Part shown: positions 56,192-64,000 of the stretch, piece by piece
How positions within the stretch are numbered: the first letter of the stretch is position 1
Layout: each line of letters starts with the position of its first letter
Source: Ancylobacter aquaticus
GTDB taxonomy: Bacteria; Pseudomonadota; Alphaproteobacteria; Rhizobiales; Xanthobacteraceae
Direction of reading: 5' to 3'
Length of the DNA stretch: 64,000 nucleotides
Assembly (NCBI RefSeq): GCF_004339465.1
Contig: NZ_SMFY01000004.1
Coordinates: forward strand, 124,001-188,000
Notes under the pieces: generated by a model
The model's input: only the letters and a program-made list of their open reading frames with translations
Told to the model about the DNA's origin: nothing
Database searches by the model: none
Program-made: the position numbers and the translations under genes

Positions 56192-57007
56192 CTACCAGAA
56201 GCCCGGCACGGCCTCGCTCAGGCTACCACCGATCCGCACCGGCGCCACCGCGACGGCGCGCCCGGTGCTGTCGGTTTCCACCGCGAGGCCGGACAGCGTG
56301 CCCGGTCCGGCGACGGGCTCGAAGCGGGTGGAGCCGATCTTGCGGGTGAAGCGGCGCAGCGGCTCTTCCTTGTCCATGCCGATCACCCCGTCATAGCAGC
56401 CGCACATGCCGACATCGGTCATGAAGGCGGTGCCGGCCGGCAGGATGCGATGGTCGGCGGTCGGCACATGGGTGTGGGTGCCCACGACAAGGCTCGCCCG
56501 CCCGTCGCACCAATGGCCGAAAGCCTGCTTCTCGCTGGTGGTCTCGGCGTGGAAATCGACGATGGTCGCGTCCGCCACCAGCCCGAGTGGGGCGGCGTCG
56601 AGCTCGCGGTCGATGCTCGCGAAGGGATCGTCGAGCGGGTCCATGAAGACCCGGCCCATCATGTTGACCACCAGCACCTGCGCGCCGTTCTGCGCCTCGA
56701 TCAGCGCCGCGCCGCGCCCCGGCGTGCCGGGCGGGAAATTGGCGGGGCGAATGAGGCGCGGCGCCCGCTCGATGAACACCAGCGCCTCGCGCTGATCGAA
56801 AGCGTGGTTGCCGAGCGTCACCGCGTCGGCTCCGGCCTCCAGGAATTCCTCGTAGATCGCCTCGGTGATGCCGAAGCCGCCGGCGGCGTTCTCGCCGTTC
56901 ACCACCACGACATCGAGCGCCCAGTCGCGGCGCAGGCGCGGCAGGTGTTCCAGCACGATCTGGCGGCCGGCGCGCCCCACCACGTCACCGAGAAAGAGAA
57001 GGCGCAT
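56192..57007 (-). CDS. YmdB-like metallophosphoesterase (TIGR00282 family)
   Basis: A 271-aa two-metal phosphodiesterase. MRLLFLGDVVGRAGRQ, VVVNGENAAGGFGITEAIYEE, VTLGNHAFDQREAL and the late VVGTHTHVPTADHRILPAGTAFMTDVGMCG hold the metal-binding Asp, Asn and His residues. The Bacillus member YmdB hydrolyses 2',3'-cyclic nucleotides and affects biofilm and motility. It follows the cyclo-ligase gene after three bases, a common pairing in alphaproteobacteria. Confidence 0.93.
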   Translation of the reverse strand: MRLLFLGDVVGRAGRQIVLEHLPRLRRDWALDVVVVNGENAAGGFGITEAIYEEFLEAGADAVTLGNHAFDQREALVFIERAPRLIRPANFPPGTPGRGAALIEAQNGAQVLVVNMMGRVFMDPLDDPFASIDRELDAAPLGLVADATIVDFHAETTSEKQAFGHWCDGRASLVVGTHTHVPTADHRILPAGTAFMTDVGMCGCYDGVIGMDKEEPLRRFTRKIGSTRFEPVAGPGTLSGLAVETDSTGRAVAVAPVRIGGSLSEAVPGFW

Positions 57008-57010
57008 GCG

Positions 57011-57616
57011 TCAGTCCTCGGCCGGGCAAACGATGCCGGCATCCGTGGCGATGGCGTCGAGCCGCTCGTCGTGCGGCTCGGCCGGCACGGCGGCGAGTTG
57101 CTGCACGGCGAAGGCATAACCCAGCGCCTCGATACGCTTGGCGCGCCGCAGCAGGCAGAGCGTGCGGTCATAGAAGCCGGCACCATAGCCCAGCCGGTTG
57201 CCACGGGCGTCGAAAGCGGCGAGCGGCACCACCAGCACATCGGGCGAGACCGCTGGCGCCCCCTCCGGCGGTGCGGGAATGGAAATCCGGCCCGGCCCGA
57301 CTGAGGGCACCAGTTCCGCGCCCGGCTCCCACAAGCGGAACAGCAACGGCTTGCCGACATCCAGCACGATGGGCAGGGCGACGGCGGCGCCGGCTTCCCG
57401 CAGCCGACGCACCAGCGGATCGGTGGCGATTTCGCCGCCGATGGGCGCGAAGACGGAAACAACCTCACCCTTGACCTCGCCAAGCCACTGCATGGCGTGG
57501 AGAGCCGCCGCTTCGGCGGCAACCTCGCGCGCAGGCCCGGCAAGCGCCGCCCGCCGGGCGAGAGCCACGGTGCGAAGGCTGGCCTTGTCGAGTTGGGCGT
57601 CGGTCAACTGGGGCAT
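57011..57616 (-). CDS. 5-formyltetrahydrofolate cyclo-ligase
   Basis: A 201-aa enzyme (YgfA/MTHFS family) that uses ATP to turn 5-formyl-THF into 5,10-methenyl-THF. The C-terminal family motif is NRLGYGAGFYDRTL, with VSVFAPIGGEIATDPLV in the middle. It begins 10-30 bases after the likely 6S RNA, the same arrangement as ssrS-ygfA in many proteobacteria. The folate activity could also serve the one-carbon flux of the sarcosine pathway, though the location gives no direct link. Confidence 0.93.
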   Translation of the reverse strand: MPQLTDAQLDKASLRTVALARRAALAGPAREVAAEAAALHAMQWLGEVKGEVVSVFAPIGGEIATDPLVRRLREAGAAVALPIVLDVGKPLLFRLWEPGAELVPSVGPGRISIPAPPEGAPAVSPDVLVVPLAAFDARGNRLGYGAGFYDRTLCLLRRAKRIEALGYAFAVQQLAAVPAEPHDERLDAIATDAGIVCPAED

Positions 57617-57624
57617 GATGAGAT

Positions 57625-57750
57625 GAGTGCGGAGCCGCGATGGCCGTTGGAGGCTCGATCCCGGGAACCTACAACGTAGGTGGGCGCCATATGTCCAAGC
57701 CCAGGGGCTTGGTCAGGGACAGCTCCCTTTGAGATCGATAAGGCCCCGGA
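57625..57750 (-). ncRNA. ssrS: 6S RNA (ssrS), approximate ends
   Basis: Upstream of the cyclo-ligase gene on the same strand, where 6S RNA lies in many proteobacteria. Read on the minus strand, TCGATC pairs with GATCGA as a closing stem. The terminal hairpin is CCAAGCCC-CT-GGGCTTGG. The small CCTAC-GTT-GTAGG hairpin sits on the 3' side of the bubble. The block CTCAAAGGGAGCTGTCCC is the familiar 5' bubble strand. A TATATT -10 element at 57756-57751 fits a start near 57745. 6S RNA binds sigma-70 holoenzyme. The exact ends are not certain. Confidence 0.75.
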
Positions 57751-57861
57751 AATATATGCTCCTGACGAACCCCGCAGCCCCGCGCGACAAATCTAGGATG
57801 CCGCCGGGCAAATTGCCAGAGGGAGAACGCCGAGGGTGAACAGCTTTCGGTGAACGGGCAC

Positions 57862-57900
57862 CCTCATCCCGGCCGAGAGGCGAAGCGGTGGCCGGGATGC
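57862..57900. repeat. short palindromic element related to the GTCATCCCGG family
   Basis: CTCATCCCGGCCGAGAGG followed by CGAAGCGGTGGCCGGGATG: a single-hairpin, diverged relative of the larger elements at 10.7, 17.1, 18.5 and 34.3 kb, placed between the 6S RNA and the qor-like gene. Confidence 0.5.
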
Positions 57901-57941
57901 CCAGTCCTTCCGGCAATACCGGCTCCGCCGTTCAGAAGAGA

Positions 57942-58943
57942 TCACCCCACCGTCAGCATGATCTTGCCGATGTGGGCGCTGGTCTCCATCCGGGCGTGGG
58001 CCTCACTCGCCTTCTCCAGCGGGAAGGTCTGGTCGAGCACCGGCTTCACCTTGCCGTCCTCGATCAGCGGCCAGACCTTCTCGACCAGCGAGGCGGCAAT
58101 GGCCGCCTTCTCCGCCTTCGGCCGCGAGCGCAGGGTTGAGCCCATATGCGACAGGCGCTTGAGCATCAGCCGCATGAAGTCGATCTGCACCTTGGAGCCT
58201 TCCATGAAGGCGATCTGCACCAGCCGGGCCTGCGGCGCGGCGACCTCGTAATTGCGGGCGATATAGGAGCCACCCACCATGTCGAGGATGACGTTGACCC
58301 CCTTGCCGCCGGCTTTCTCCTTCACCACGGCCACGAAATCCTCGTTCTTGTAGTCGATGGCGACATCGGCGCCGAGTTCCCGGCAGACGGCGCATTTCTC
58401 GGCGCTGCCCGCCGTCGTGTACACGGTGGCGCCGAACGCCTTGGCGAGCTGGATCGCCGTCGTGCCGATGCCGGAGGTGCCGCCATGGACGAGAAAGCGC
58501 TCGCCCGCCTTCAGCCCGGCAAGGTCGAACACATTGGTCCACACGGTGAAGAAGGTTTCGGGCAGCGCCGCCGCCTCGACCATGGAAAGGCCGGCCGGCA
58601 CCGGCAGCGCGGAGCCCTCGTCGGCGAGGCAATACTGCGCATAGCCGCCGCCGGAAACCAGCGCGCACACCTTGTCGCCCAGCTTCCAGCGCGTCACGCC
58701 TTCGCCGAGCGCCACCACCTCGCCGGAAATCTCAAGCCCCGGAATGTCGGGCGCGCCGGGCGGCGGCGGGTAGAGCCCCTTGCGCTGCATGACGTCCGGC
58801 CGGTTGACGCCGGCAGCCGCGACCTTGACGAGGATTTCGCCCGCGCCGGGCACCGGCACCGGGCGCTGCTCGGGAACCAGGGCTTCCGGGCCGCCCGGGA
58901 CGGGAAGGCCGATGGCGGTCATGGTGGCGGGCAGCTCGGTCAC
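57942..58943 (-). CDS. NAD(P)H quinone oxidoreductase (MDR family)
   Basis: A 333-aa zinc-free medium-chain dehydrogenase/reductase of the quinone oxidoreductase / PIG3 group. GEILVKVAAAGVNRPDVMQRKGLYP and PGLEISGEVVALGEGV form the catalytic half. The Rossmann half has FLVHGGTSGIGTTAIQLAKAFGATVYTTAGS and VNVILDMVGGSYIARNYEV. It probably reduces quinones with NADPH. ATG 58943 or 58922 could be the start. Confidence 0.92.
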   Translation of the reverse strand: MTELPATMTAIGLPVPGGPEALVPEQRPVPVPGAGEILVKVAAAGVNRPDVMQRKGLYPPPPGAPDIPGLEISGEVVALGEGVTRWKLGDKVCALVSGGGYAQYCLADEGSALPVPAGLSMVEAAALPETFFTVWTNVFDLAGLKAGERFLVHGGTSGIGTTAIQLAKAFGATVYTTAGSAEKCAVCRELGADVAIDYKNEDFVAVVKEKAGGKGVNVILDMVGGSYIARNYEVAAPQARLVQIAFMEGSKVQIDFMRLMLKRLSHMGSTLRSRPKAEKAAIAASLVEKVWPLIEDGKVKPVLDQTFPLEKASEAHARMETSAHIGKIMLTVG

Positions 58944-59090
58944 GGCGTCTTCCTCATCCTGTCGAATGTGATGTCCGTCCTAGGTCAAGCCGCCATCGCT
59001 GGCAACCGCAGGCCTCGGCGGCTAGACTGGAGACGACAGCCATCCGCCGGGTGGGCGAGGGTCCTGCCCGCGGTCAACAGGAGCGGCGCC

Positions 59091-59297
59091 ATGGCGATCG
59101 ACGACGACCTTTTCTCCTCGGCGGCCCCGGCCCTGAAGCCGGCAGGGCACACCGTGGGAAGCGATATCTCCACCCTCTCCGAAAGCGAGATCGAAGAGCA
59201 CATCGCCCAGCTTTCCGCCGAGATCGAGCGGCTTCGCCGCGCTCTGGAAGCCAAGCGCGCCTCGCGCTCCGCCGCCGACAACGTCTTCAAGCGCTGA
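59091..59297 (+). CDS. DUF1192 small protein
   Basis: A 68-aa protein with a DDDLFSSAAPALKPAGHTVGSDISTLSESEIEEHIAQL core and a short coiled coil (LSAEIERLRRALEAKRASRSAADNVF), matching DUF1192. The function is unknown. It is conserved in alphaproteobacteria just upstream of rcdA, as here. AGGAGCGGCGCC precedes the ATG. Confidence 0.88.
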   Translation: MAIDDDLFSSAAPALKPAGHTVGSDISTLSESEIEEHIAQLSAEIERLRRALEAKRASRSAADNVFKR

Positions 59298-59308
59298 AAG
59301 CCGGCGTC

Positions 59309-59323
59309 TTAACCCGCCATTAA
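59309..59323 (+). promoter_or_regulatory. CtrA-box-like site upstream of rcdA
   Basis: TTAA-CCCGCCA-TTAA, an exact TTAA-N7-TTAA site, 246 bases before rcdA and 12 after the DUF1192 stop. Its 15 bases are identical to the box near ruvC. RcdA takes part in CtrA breakdown, so CtrA control here would form a feedback loop. Confidence 0.55.
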
Positions 59324-59412
59324 GCTTTCCAACCTATTACTGGCGGTGGTCTTTTTTGACCGCGAGTGGCCTCTGTCCACTCTGTTTGACGCATCCCTGT
59401 CTACCACTTAGC

Positions 59413-59439
59413 GAGCCGCCCCCCGGGCGGCTCTTTTTT
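59413..59439 (+). terminator. strong rho-independent terminator between DUF1192 and rcdA
   Basis: A perfect 8-bp stem (GAGCCGCC / GGCGGCTC), loop CCCCG, then six Ts. It lies 116 bases past the DUF1192 stop, and the sequence between holds a CtrA-like box. It may end the DUF1192 transcript or a short RNA started at that box. rcdA must then have its own promoter further right. Confidence 0.9.
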
Positions 59440-59568
59440 CATCCCCGCTATCCCGAGGACGAATCGGACCCGTGCCGAATTGAGCGCCTCCGACTGGACA
59501 GCGCCCCGCCGCTGCGCGACAGACTGCGGTGTCGGGCGCCGTCATGCGCCCGTGAGGGGTTCGGCACG

Positions 59569-60141
59569 ATGGGCAGCTTCCGTGGAGATTCGGGCAGAGA
59601 CGGCACGCTGGACGCCCGCCCGCACGCGGCCAGCGAGGCACCCTCCGCCGAGATGATCCGCTTCGCCGAACGCCGCCTGGCCTCGCCCGCCTTCTTCGCC
59701 CTCTTTCAGGAGGGCATGGCGCTGGTCGAGGAGACCGCCGCTTATCTCGACGGTGAGGGGCGCGCCACCAGCGGCACGCTCTCCCGGGGGCTCCTCGCCA
59801 CCTATGTGCAGCAGAGCATGCGGCTGTCGACCCGGCTGATGCAGCTCGCCTCCTGGCTGCTGCTGCGCCGCGCCGTCGCCGAGGGCGAGATGGCGGAGGC
59901 CACCGCCCGCCGCGAGGCCGGAAAGATCGACATCCGAGGACCGCTGCGCGACATCGACCAGGAGGCCCTGTTGCCGGAACCGCTGGTCGCCCTCATTCAG
60001 CGCAGCTTCGCGTTGCAGCAGAAGATCGCGCAGCTTGAAGCGGCTCTCGCCGCGCCTTCAGCGGTGGATGAAGCCGCCCTGCGACCGAATGTCGTCGCCG
60101 GGCAGATCGGCCGGCTGCGCCGCGCCTTCGAGAATCGTTGA
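59569..60141 (+). CDS. rcdA: RcdA-like regulator of CtrA degradation (DUF1465)
   Basis: A 190-aa helical protein of the DUF1465/RcdA family. EMIRFAERRLASPAFFALFQEGMALVEETAAYLDGEGR and LSTRLMQLASWLLLRRAVAEGEM are the typical core. In Caulobacter RcdA is an adaptor that joins CpdR and ClpXP for cell-cycle breakdown of CtrA. ATG 59569 gives the family start; the frame further upstream crosses a terminator. A CtrA-like box lies upstream. Confidence 0.88.
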   Translation: MGSFRGDSGRDGTLDARPHAASEAPSAEMIRFAERRLASPAFFALFQEGMALVEETAAYLDGEGRATSGTLSRGLLATYVQQSMRLSTRLMQLASWLLLRRAVAEGEMAEATARREAGKIDIRGPLRDIDQEALLPEPLVALIQRSFALQQKIAQLEAALAAPSAVDEAALRPNVVAGQIGRLRRAFENR

Positions 60142-60181
60142 TCGCCCCCTATCGCGGAGCGAGCCCGTCGCCAGGCAAACG

Positions 60182-60216
60182 AAAACCCTCGCGCCAGACC
60201 ATGCCTTGCGCGAGGG
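60182..60216 (-). terminator. terminator after rpmE, possibly shared with rcdA
   Basis: A 9-bp perfect stem (CCCTCGCGC / GCGCGAGGG) with a 13-base loop; on the minus strand it is followed by TTTTC. It lies between the convergent rcdA and rpmE stops. Confidence 0.75.
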
Positions 60217-60278
60217 TGGATCTCGTTGGTTCGACAAACGCTGCGGTGGCGCGCCCGAGGGCGCCCCTCCCCGGCCGA

Positions 60279-60503
60279 TCAGGCCTTGAGGAAGCCCGCG
60301 AACTTCTTCTGGAACTTGGACACGCGGCCGGCGCGGTCAAGCAGCTGGCCGGAGCCGCCGGTCCAGGCCGGGTGCGAGGTCGAATCGATATCGAGCTGGA
60401 GGACATCGCCCTCCTTGCCCCAAGTCGTCCGGGTCGTGTACTCGGTGCCGTCCGTCATCACCACCTTGACGAAGTGGTAGTCGGGATGGATGTCGCTCTT
60501 CAT
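60279..60503 (-). CDS. rpmE: 50S ribosomal protein L31
   Basis: A 74-aa ribosomal protein beginning [29 protein letters not shown] and ending [10 protein letters not shown]. It lacks the CxxC zinc cysteines of the E. coli RpmE form, as is common in alphaproteobacterial L31. ATG 60503 matches the family start. Convergent with rcdA and divergent from the ABC exporter. Confidence 0.96.
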   Translation of the reverse strand: MKSDIHPDYHFVKVVMTDGTEYTTRTTWGKEGDVLQLDIDSTSHPAWTGGSGQLLDRAGRVSKFQKKFAGFLKA

Positions 60504-60605
60504 GGGTAGCATCCTCAGCCGCCGCACGGCTGGCCCCTTTCGGGAGCCATGCGGCGATCTACAAAACGATCCTGCCGGAAATCCGAGCGGCTCTATAACC
60601 GAGAC

Positions 60606-62450
60606 ATGCCCGTGACACAAGCCGCCTCCAAGCCTTCACAGCCTGCTTCCACCATCGCTTCCACGACAGATGTGCCGGACAAGGCCGCCACGCGCCGCCC
60701 GCGCCTCAGGCCGCTGATGGCGCTCTGGCCGCATTTGCTGCGCTATCGCGGCCGCGCCCTGGCCGCCTTGGCGGCGCTTCTGGTGGCCGCCATCGCCACG
60801 CTGGTGGTGCCGATCGCCGTGCGGCGGATGATTGATTTCGGCTTCGACGAAAGCCATGCCGGCTTCATCGACCGCTATTTCGCGGTGATGATCTGCGTCG
60901 TGGCGGTCCTGTCGATGGCCTCGGCGGCGCGCTACTATCTGGTCATGACGCTGGGCGAGCGCATCGTCGCCGATCTACGCACCCAGCTGTTCTCCCATGT
61001 CCTCACCCTCGACGGCGCCTTCTATGACGGCGCCAAGTCGGGCGAACTCATCTCGCGCCTGACCGCCGACACCACCCAGATCAAGTCGGCCGTTGGCGCC
61101 TCCGCCTCCATCGCCCTGCGCAACATCGTGCTGTTCTTCGGCGCGACGGTGATGATGGTCATTACCAGCCCGTGGCTCGCCGCCACGCTGCTCATCGCCA
61201 TTCCGGTCATCGTCGCGGCGCTGCTCCTCGCCGGGCGCGGGGTACGCAAGCGCTCGCGCGGCGCACAGGACACGCTGGCGGAAGCCTCAGCCTATGCCGC
61301 CGAGGCCATCGGCTCGGTGCGCAGCCTGCAGGCCAACACCGCCGAGGGCGCCGCCTCCCGCCTTTTCGCCGGCGAGGTGGAGCATGCGTTCGAGGCCGCG
61401 CGGAGCGCCGTGCAGGCGCGCTCCTGGCTCACCGGCGTCGGCATCTTTCTGGTCTTTGCCAGCGTGGTCGGCATTCTCTGGGCTGGTGCCAACGCCGTCC
61501 TCGCCGGCTCGATGACCGCGGGCACTTTGGGACAGTTCGTGCTTTACGCGGTGCTGGCGGCCAGCGGCCTCGGCCAGCTCGGCGAGGTGTGGGGCGAGAT
61601 TTCGCAGGCGGCCGGCGCCACCGAGCGCATCGCCGAGCTGCTGCACGAGAAGCCAAAGGTCGTGGTCTCCTCACGGCCCGTGCCGCTGCCCGTGCCGGCT
61701 CGCGGTGCCATCGCCTTCAGGGACGTGGCCTTCGCTTATCCCGCCCGGCCCGATGTGCCGGCGCTTGCCGGCGTCACCTTCAGCGTCACGCCGGGCGAGC
61801 GCATCGCCGTGGTCGGCCCCTCCGGAGCCGGCAAGAGCACGCTGTTCCAGCTGCTGCTGCGCTTCTATGACCCGATTGCGGGGCAGATTCTGGTGGACGG
61901 CGTCGACCTTGCCGAGGCCGATCCGCAGGCCGTGCGCGCCCGCATCGCGCTGGTGCCGCAGGATGTCGCCATTTTCGCCACCTCGATCCGCGAGAACATC
62001 CGCCTCGGCCGCCCCGATGCGAGCGACGCCGAGGTGGAGGAAGCCGGCCGGCTCGCCCGCGCCGACGAGTTCGTCGGCCGCCTTCCCGAAGGTTGGGAGA
62101 CCCCGGTGGGCGAGCGCGGGGTGACGCTGTCGGGCGGTCAGCGCCAGCGCCTCGCCATCGCCCGCGCCATCCTGCGGCAGGCGCCCATCCTGCTACTGGA
62201 CGAGGCCACCTCGGCGCTTGACGCGGAAAGCGAGACTCTGGTCCAGCAGGCGCTCGACCTCTCGATGCAGGGCCGCACCACGCTGGTCATCGCCCATCGC
62301 CTGGCGACGGTGCTGTCGGCAGACCGCATCCTGGTGATGGAGCGCGGGCGTATCGTGGAGGAAGGCACCCATGCCAGCCTGGTCGGGCGGGGCGGCCTCT
62401 ATGCGCGCCTTGCCGCGCTCCAGTTCGGCGAGGCGAACGCCGGCAAATAG
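60606..62450 (+). CDS. MsbA-like ABC exporter (membrane domain fused to ATPase)
   Basis: A 614-aa half-transporter. Six helices in the N-terminal ABC transmembrane domain (from [23 protein letters not shown]) are followed by an ATPase with Walker [10 protein letters not shown], signature [12 protein letters not shown], Walker [13 protein letters not shown] and switch His in VIAHRL. It belongs to the group found in alphaproteobacteria near rpmE. Lipid or drug export is likely but the substrate is open. ATG 60606 is used, because the frame upstream overlaps the divergent rpmE promoter. Confidence 0.93.
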   Translation: MPVTQAASKPSQPASTIASTTDVPDKAATRRPRLRPLMALWPHLLRYRGRALAALAALLVAAIATLVVPIAVRRMIDFGFDESHAGFIDRYFAVMICVVAVLSMASAARYYLVMTLGERIVADLRTQLFSHVLTLDGAFYDGAKSGELISRLTADTTQIKSAVGASASIALRNIVLFFGATVMMVITSPWLAATLLIAIPVIVAALLLAGRGVRKRSRGAQDTLAEASAYAAEAIGSVRSLQANTAEGAASRLFAGEVEHAFEAARSAVQARSWLTGVGIFLVFASVVGILWAGANAVLAGSMTAGTLGQFVLYAVLAASGLGQLGEVWGEISQAAGATERIAELLHEKPKVVVSSRPVPLPVPARGAIAFRDVAFAYPARPDVPALAGVTFSVTPGERIAVVGPSGAGKSTLFQLLLRFYDPIAGQILVDGVDLAEADPQAVRARIALVPQDVAIFATSIRENIRLGRPDASDAEVEEAGRLARADEFVGRLPEGWETPVGERGVTLSGGQRQRLAIARAILRQAPILLLDEATSALDAESETLVQQALDLSMQGRTTLVIAHRLATVLSADRILVMERGRIVEEGTHASLVGRGGLYARLAALQFGEANAGK

Positions 62451-62489
62451 GGGCGACGGGCAAAACGGCAAACGGACAAGGGCCGCCGT

Positions 62490-63008
62490 TCAGGCCTTGT
62501 CCGCCGGTCCCTTGGCCTTGCGCTCCATGCGAAGCGTCGGGCGGCCAGAAGTCGGGTTGACGCCGTGCCCCACCACGGTGAAGCCGGCCTTCTCGTAGAA
62601 GCGCACCGCGCGCTCGTTCTGCTCGTTTACATCGAGCACGAGGTGGCGCGGCGAGTGGGCGGCGGCGGCGGCGACCAGCCGGCTGGCTACACCGGCCCCC
62701 CAATGGTCGGGATGGACGACAAGCTGGTCGACATAGCCAGTGCGCGGGTGGACCGAGACGAAGCCGAGCAGCGCGCCCGCAACGCCGCCCTCCCCTTCCG
62801 CCAGCGCGAGGTCAATCGCCGCGCCCTCGTCGATCAGCGCGCCGATGCGGTGGCATAGCCAGCCCCGCCGGGCCTCGAAGTCGATTTCCGGCAATGCTTC
62901 CTGCCACGCCTCGACCCACAGGCCGGTCATGGCGGGCATGTGGCTCCAGTCGAAGCCGGCCAGTAGAGCGGCGCGCGGTTCGCTCATCGCGCGTCGCTCA
63001 TGGCTCAT
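62490..63008 (-). CDS. GNAT-family N-acetyltransferase
   Basis: A 172-aa acetyltransferase. The acetyl-CoA motif A is QLVVHPDHWGAGVASRLVAAAAA, with LDVNEQNERAVRFYEKAGFTVVGHG downstream. The ATG overlaps the stop of the upstream MotB/OmpA-like gene as ATGA, so translation is coupled, although the two functions are not obviously linked. The substrate is unknown. ATG 62987 is an alternative start. Confidence 0.92.
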   Translation of the reverse strand: MSHERRAMSEPRAALLAGFDWSHMPAMTGLWVEAWQEALPEIDFEARRGWLCHRIGALIDEGAAIDLALAEGEGGVAGALLGFVSVHPRTGYVDQLVVHPDHWGAGVASRLVAAAAAHSPRHLVLDVNEQNERAVRFYEKAGFTVVGHGVNPTSGRPTLRMERKAKGPADKA

Positions 63009-64000
63009 CGCTCGGTGAGCTTGAGTTCGATGCGGCGGTTGCGGGCGCGGGCCGCGTCGTCGCTACCGGAATCGATGGGCTGGTACTCGCCAAAGCCGGC
63101 GGCAACGAGATGCTGCGGCGACACGCCTCGCTGCGCCAGATACTGCACCACCGCGATGGCGCGCGAGGCCGAGAGCTCCCAGTTCGAGGGATAGAGCGGG
63201 GTCGCAATCGGCCGGTCGTCCGTGTGCCCGTCGACACGCAGCACCCAGGGGAGGTCGGCGGGAATCTGCTTTTCCAGCTCCATCAGCGCCGCCGCGAGCT
63301 TGTCGAGCGCCGGCCGCGCATCGTCCCGCAGTTGCGCGGCGGCGGGATCGAAGAAGATTTCCGACTGGAAGACGAAACGGTCGCCGACCACCCGCACATC
63401 CGGCCTGTCACCCAGAATGGAGCGCAGCCGGCCAAAGAAGTCCGAGCGGTAGCGCGTCAGTTCCTGCACCCGCTGCGCCAGGGCGACATTGAGCCGCCGG
63501 CCGAGATCGGCGAGGCGTGACTGGCTCTCCTTGTCCTTCTGGTCGGAAATGTTCAGCGCCTCTTCCAGCGCGGCGATCTGCCGGCGCAGCGCGGCGATCT
63601 GCTGGTTGAGGATGGCGATCTGCGCCGCAGCCGAGGCTGATGCGTCCTTTTCCGCGCCGAGCTGGCGGTCGAGTTCCGCGCTCCGGCTCTGGGCGGAGGC
63701 GATCTCCTCCGGGCTGGCCACTGCGGCGGCCGCATCCCTCAGCACGTCGCGTTCCTGCTCCAGCCGCAGCAGGCTGGCGCGCAGCGCGCCCATCTGGCTG
63801 TCGGTTTCGGCATCGCTCGCCCGCTCCAGCGCCAGCAGGTCGGTCAGTTCGCGGATCTGCGCCTGCAGCCGCGCCATGGCGTCGTCCTTGGAGCCGATTT
63901 CCTGGGTCAGCACGAACTGCGCGAGCACGAAGACCGAGAGCAGGAAGACGAAGACCAGCAGCAGCGTCGACAGCGCGTCGACGAAGCCGGGCCAGTAGTC
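63005..64000 (-). CDS. MotB/OmpA-like peptidoglycan-binding protein, 5' end cut by the window
   Basis: The frame is open to the right edge, so the start is missing; 331 codons are visible. The visible N-terminus (DYWPGFVDALSTLLLVFVFL) is the membrane helix of the MotB/TolR-like group. A long coiled coil follows (about residues 40-170). The C-terminal OmpA domain has VLRVDGHTDDRPIATPLYPSNWELSASRAIAVVQYL and ARARNRRIELKLTE. It is a non-flagellar MotB-like protein of rhizobia. It probably pairs with a MotA/ExbB-like gene beyond the edge. Confidence 0.92.
   Translation of the reverse strand, partial: DYWPGFVDALSTLLLVFVFLLSVFVLAQFVLTQEIGSKDDAMARLQAQIRELTDLLALERASDAETDSQMGALRASLLRLEQERDVLRDAAAAVASPEEIASAQSRSAELDRQLGAEKDASASAAAQIAILNQQIAALRRQIAALEEALNISDQKDKESQSRLADLGRRLNVALAQRVQELTRYRSDFFGRLRSILGDRPDVRVVGDRFVFQSEIFFDPAAAQLRDDARPALDKLAAALMELEKQIPADLPWVLRVDGHTDDRPIATPLYPSNWELSASRAIAVVQYLAQRGVSPQHLVAAGFGEYQPIDSGSDDAARARNRRIELKLTER

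Overview
The window is high-GC chromosomal DNA of an alphaproteobacterium. Several features point to the order Hyphomicrobiales, probably near Xanthobacteraceae (Ancylobacter, Starkeya or Xanthobacter type): a tandem-hairpin serC leader, TTAA-N7-TTAA CtrA-like boxes, a GTTC-N7-GTTC LexA-like box, RcdA, a zinc-less L31, an IalB-family protein, DUF1192 and DUF2852 proteins, and the gene order ybgC-tolQRAB-pal-cpoB-tilS-ftsH-glmM. The genus is an inference. I see no tRNA, rRNA, CRISPR array, transposase or integrase.

Layout. 0-5.3 kb: serC and envelope or stress genes (IalB family, SH3 domain, outer-membrane barrel, DUF533). 5.5-36.5 kb: an almost complete choline-to-pyruvate locus. It holds soxBDAG (sarcosine to glycine), sdaA (serine to pyruvate), gbcA and gbcB (glycine betaine to dimethylglycine), dgcA-dgcB-etfA-etfB (dimethylglycine to sarcosine), betA with an unusual in-frame betI-betB fusion (choline to betaine), and choXWV (choline import). 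Two GlxA-type AraC regulators lie inside it. The locus is interrupted by an ECF sigma / anti-sigma / DUF4394 module and a few accessory genes (DUF1275, PAP2, one hypothetical). 36.5-47.4 kb: the envelope block glmM, ftsH, tilS, cpoB, pal, tolB, tolA, tolR, tolQ, ybgC, all on the minus strand. 47.4-50.2 kb: accessory genes (two unknowns, DUF2852, a TetR regulator). 50.2-52.4 kb: ruvCAB behind a LexA-like box. 52.5-64 kb: two permeases, yebC, a low-GC FkbM methyltransferase, a ymdB-like phosphodiesterase, 5-formyl-THF cyclo-ligase with a likely 6S RNA upstream, a quinone oxidoreductase, DUF1192, rcdA behind a CtrA-like box, rpmE, an MsbA-like exporter, a GNAT enzyme and a truncated MotB/OmpA-like gene.

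How the genes work together. Choline enters through ChoXWV. BetA and BetB oxidise it to betaine, GbcAB and DgcAB/EtfAB remove the first two methyl groups, and SoxBDAG the third. The glycine made would go to serine through GlyA, which is not in this window, and SdaA then gives pyruvate. Matching TTGAA-N6-T(A/T)CAA palindromes in front of betIB and in the choX upstream region suggest one BetI regulon. A mosaic palindromic repeat (GTCATCCCGG ... CCGGGATGAC) recurs in the intergenic gaps of this half of the window.
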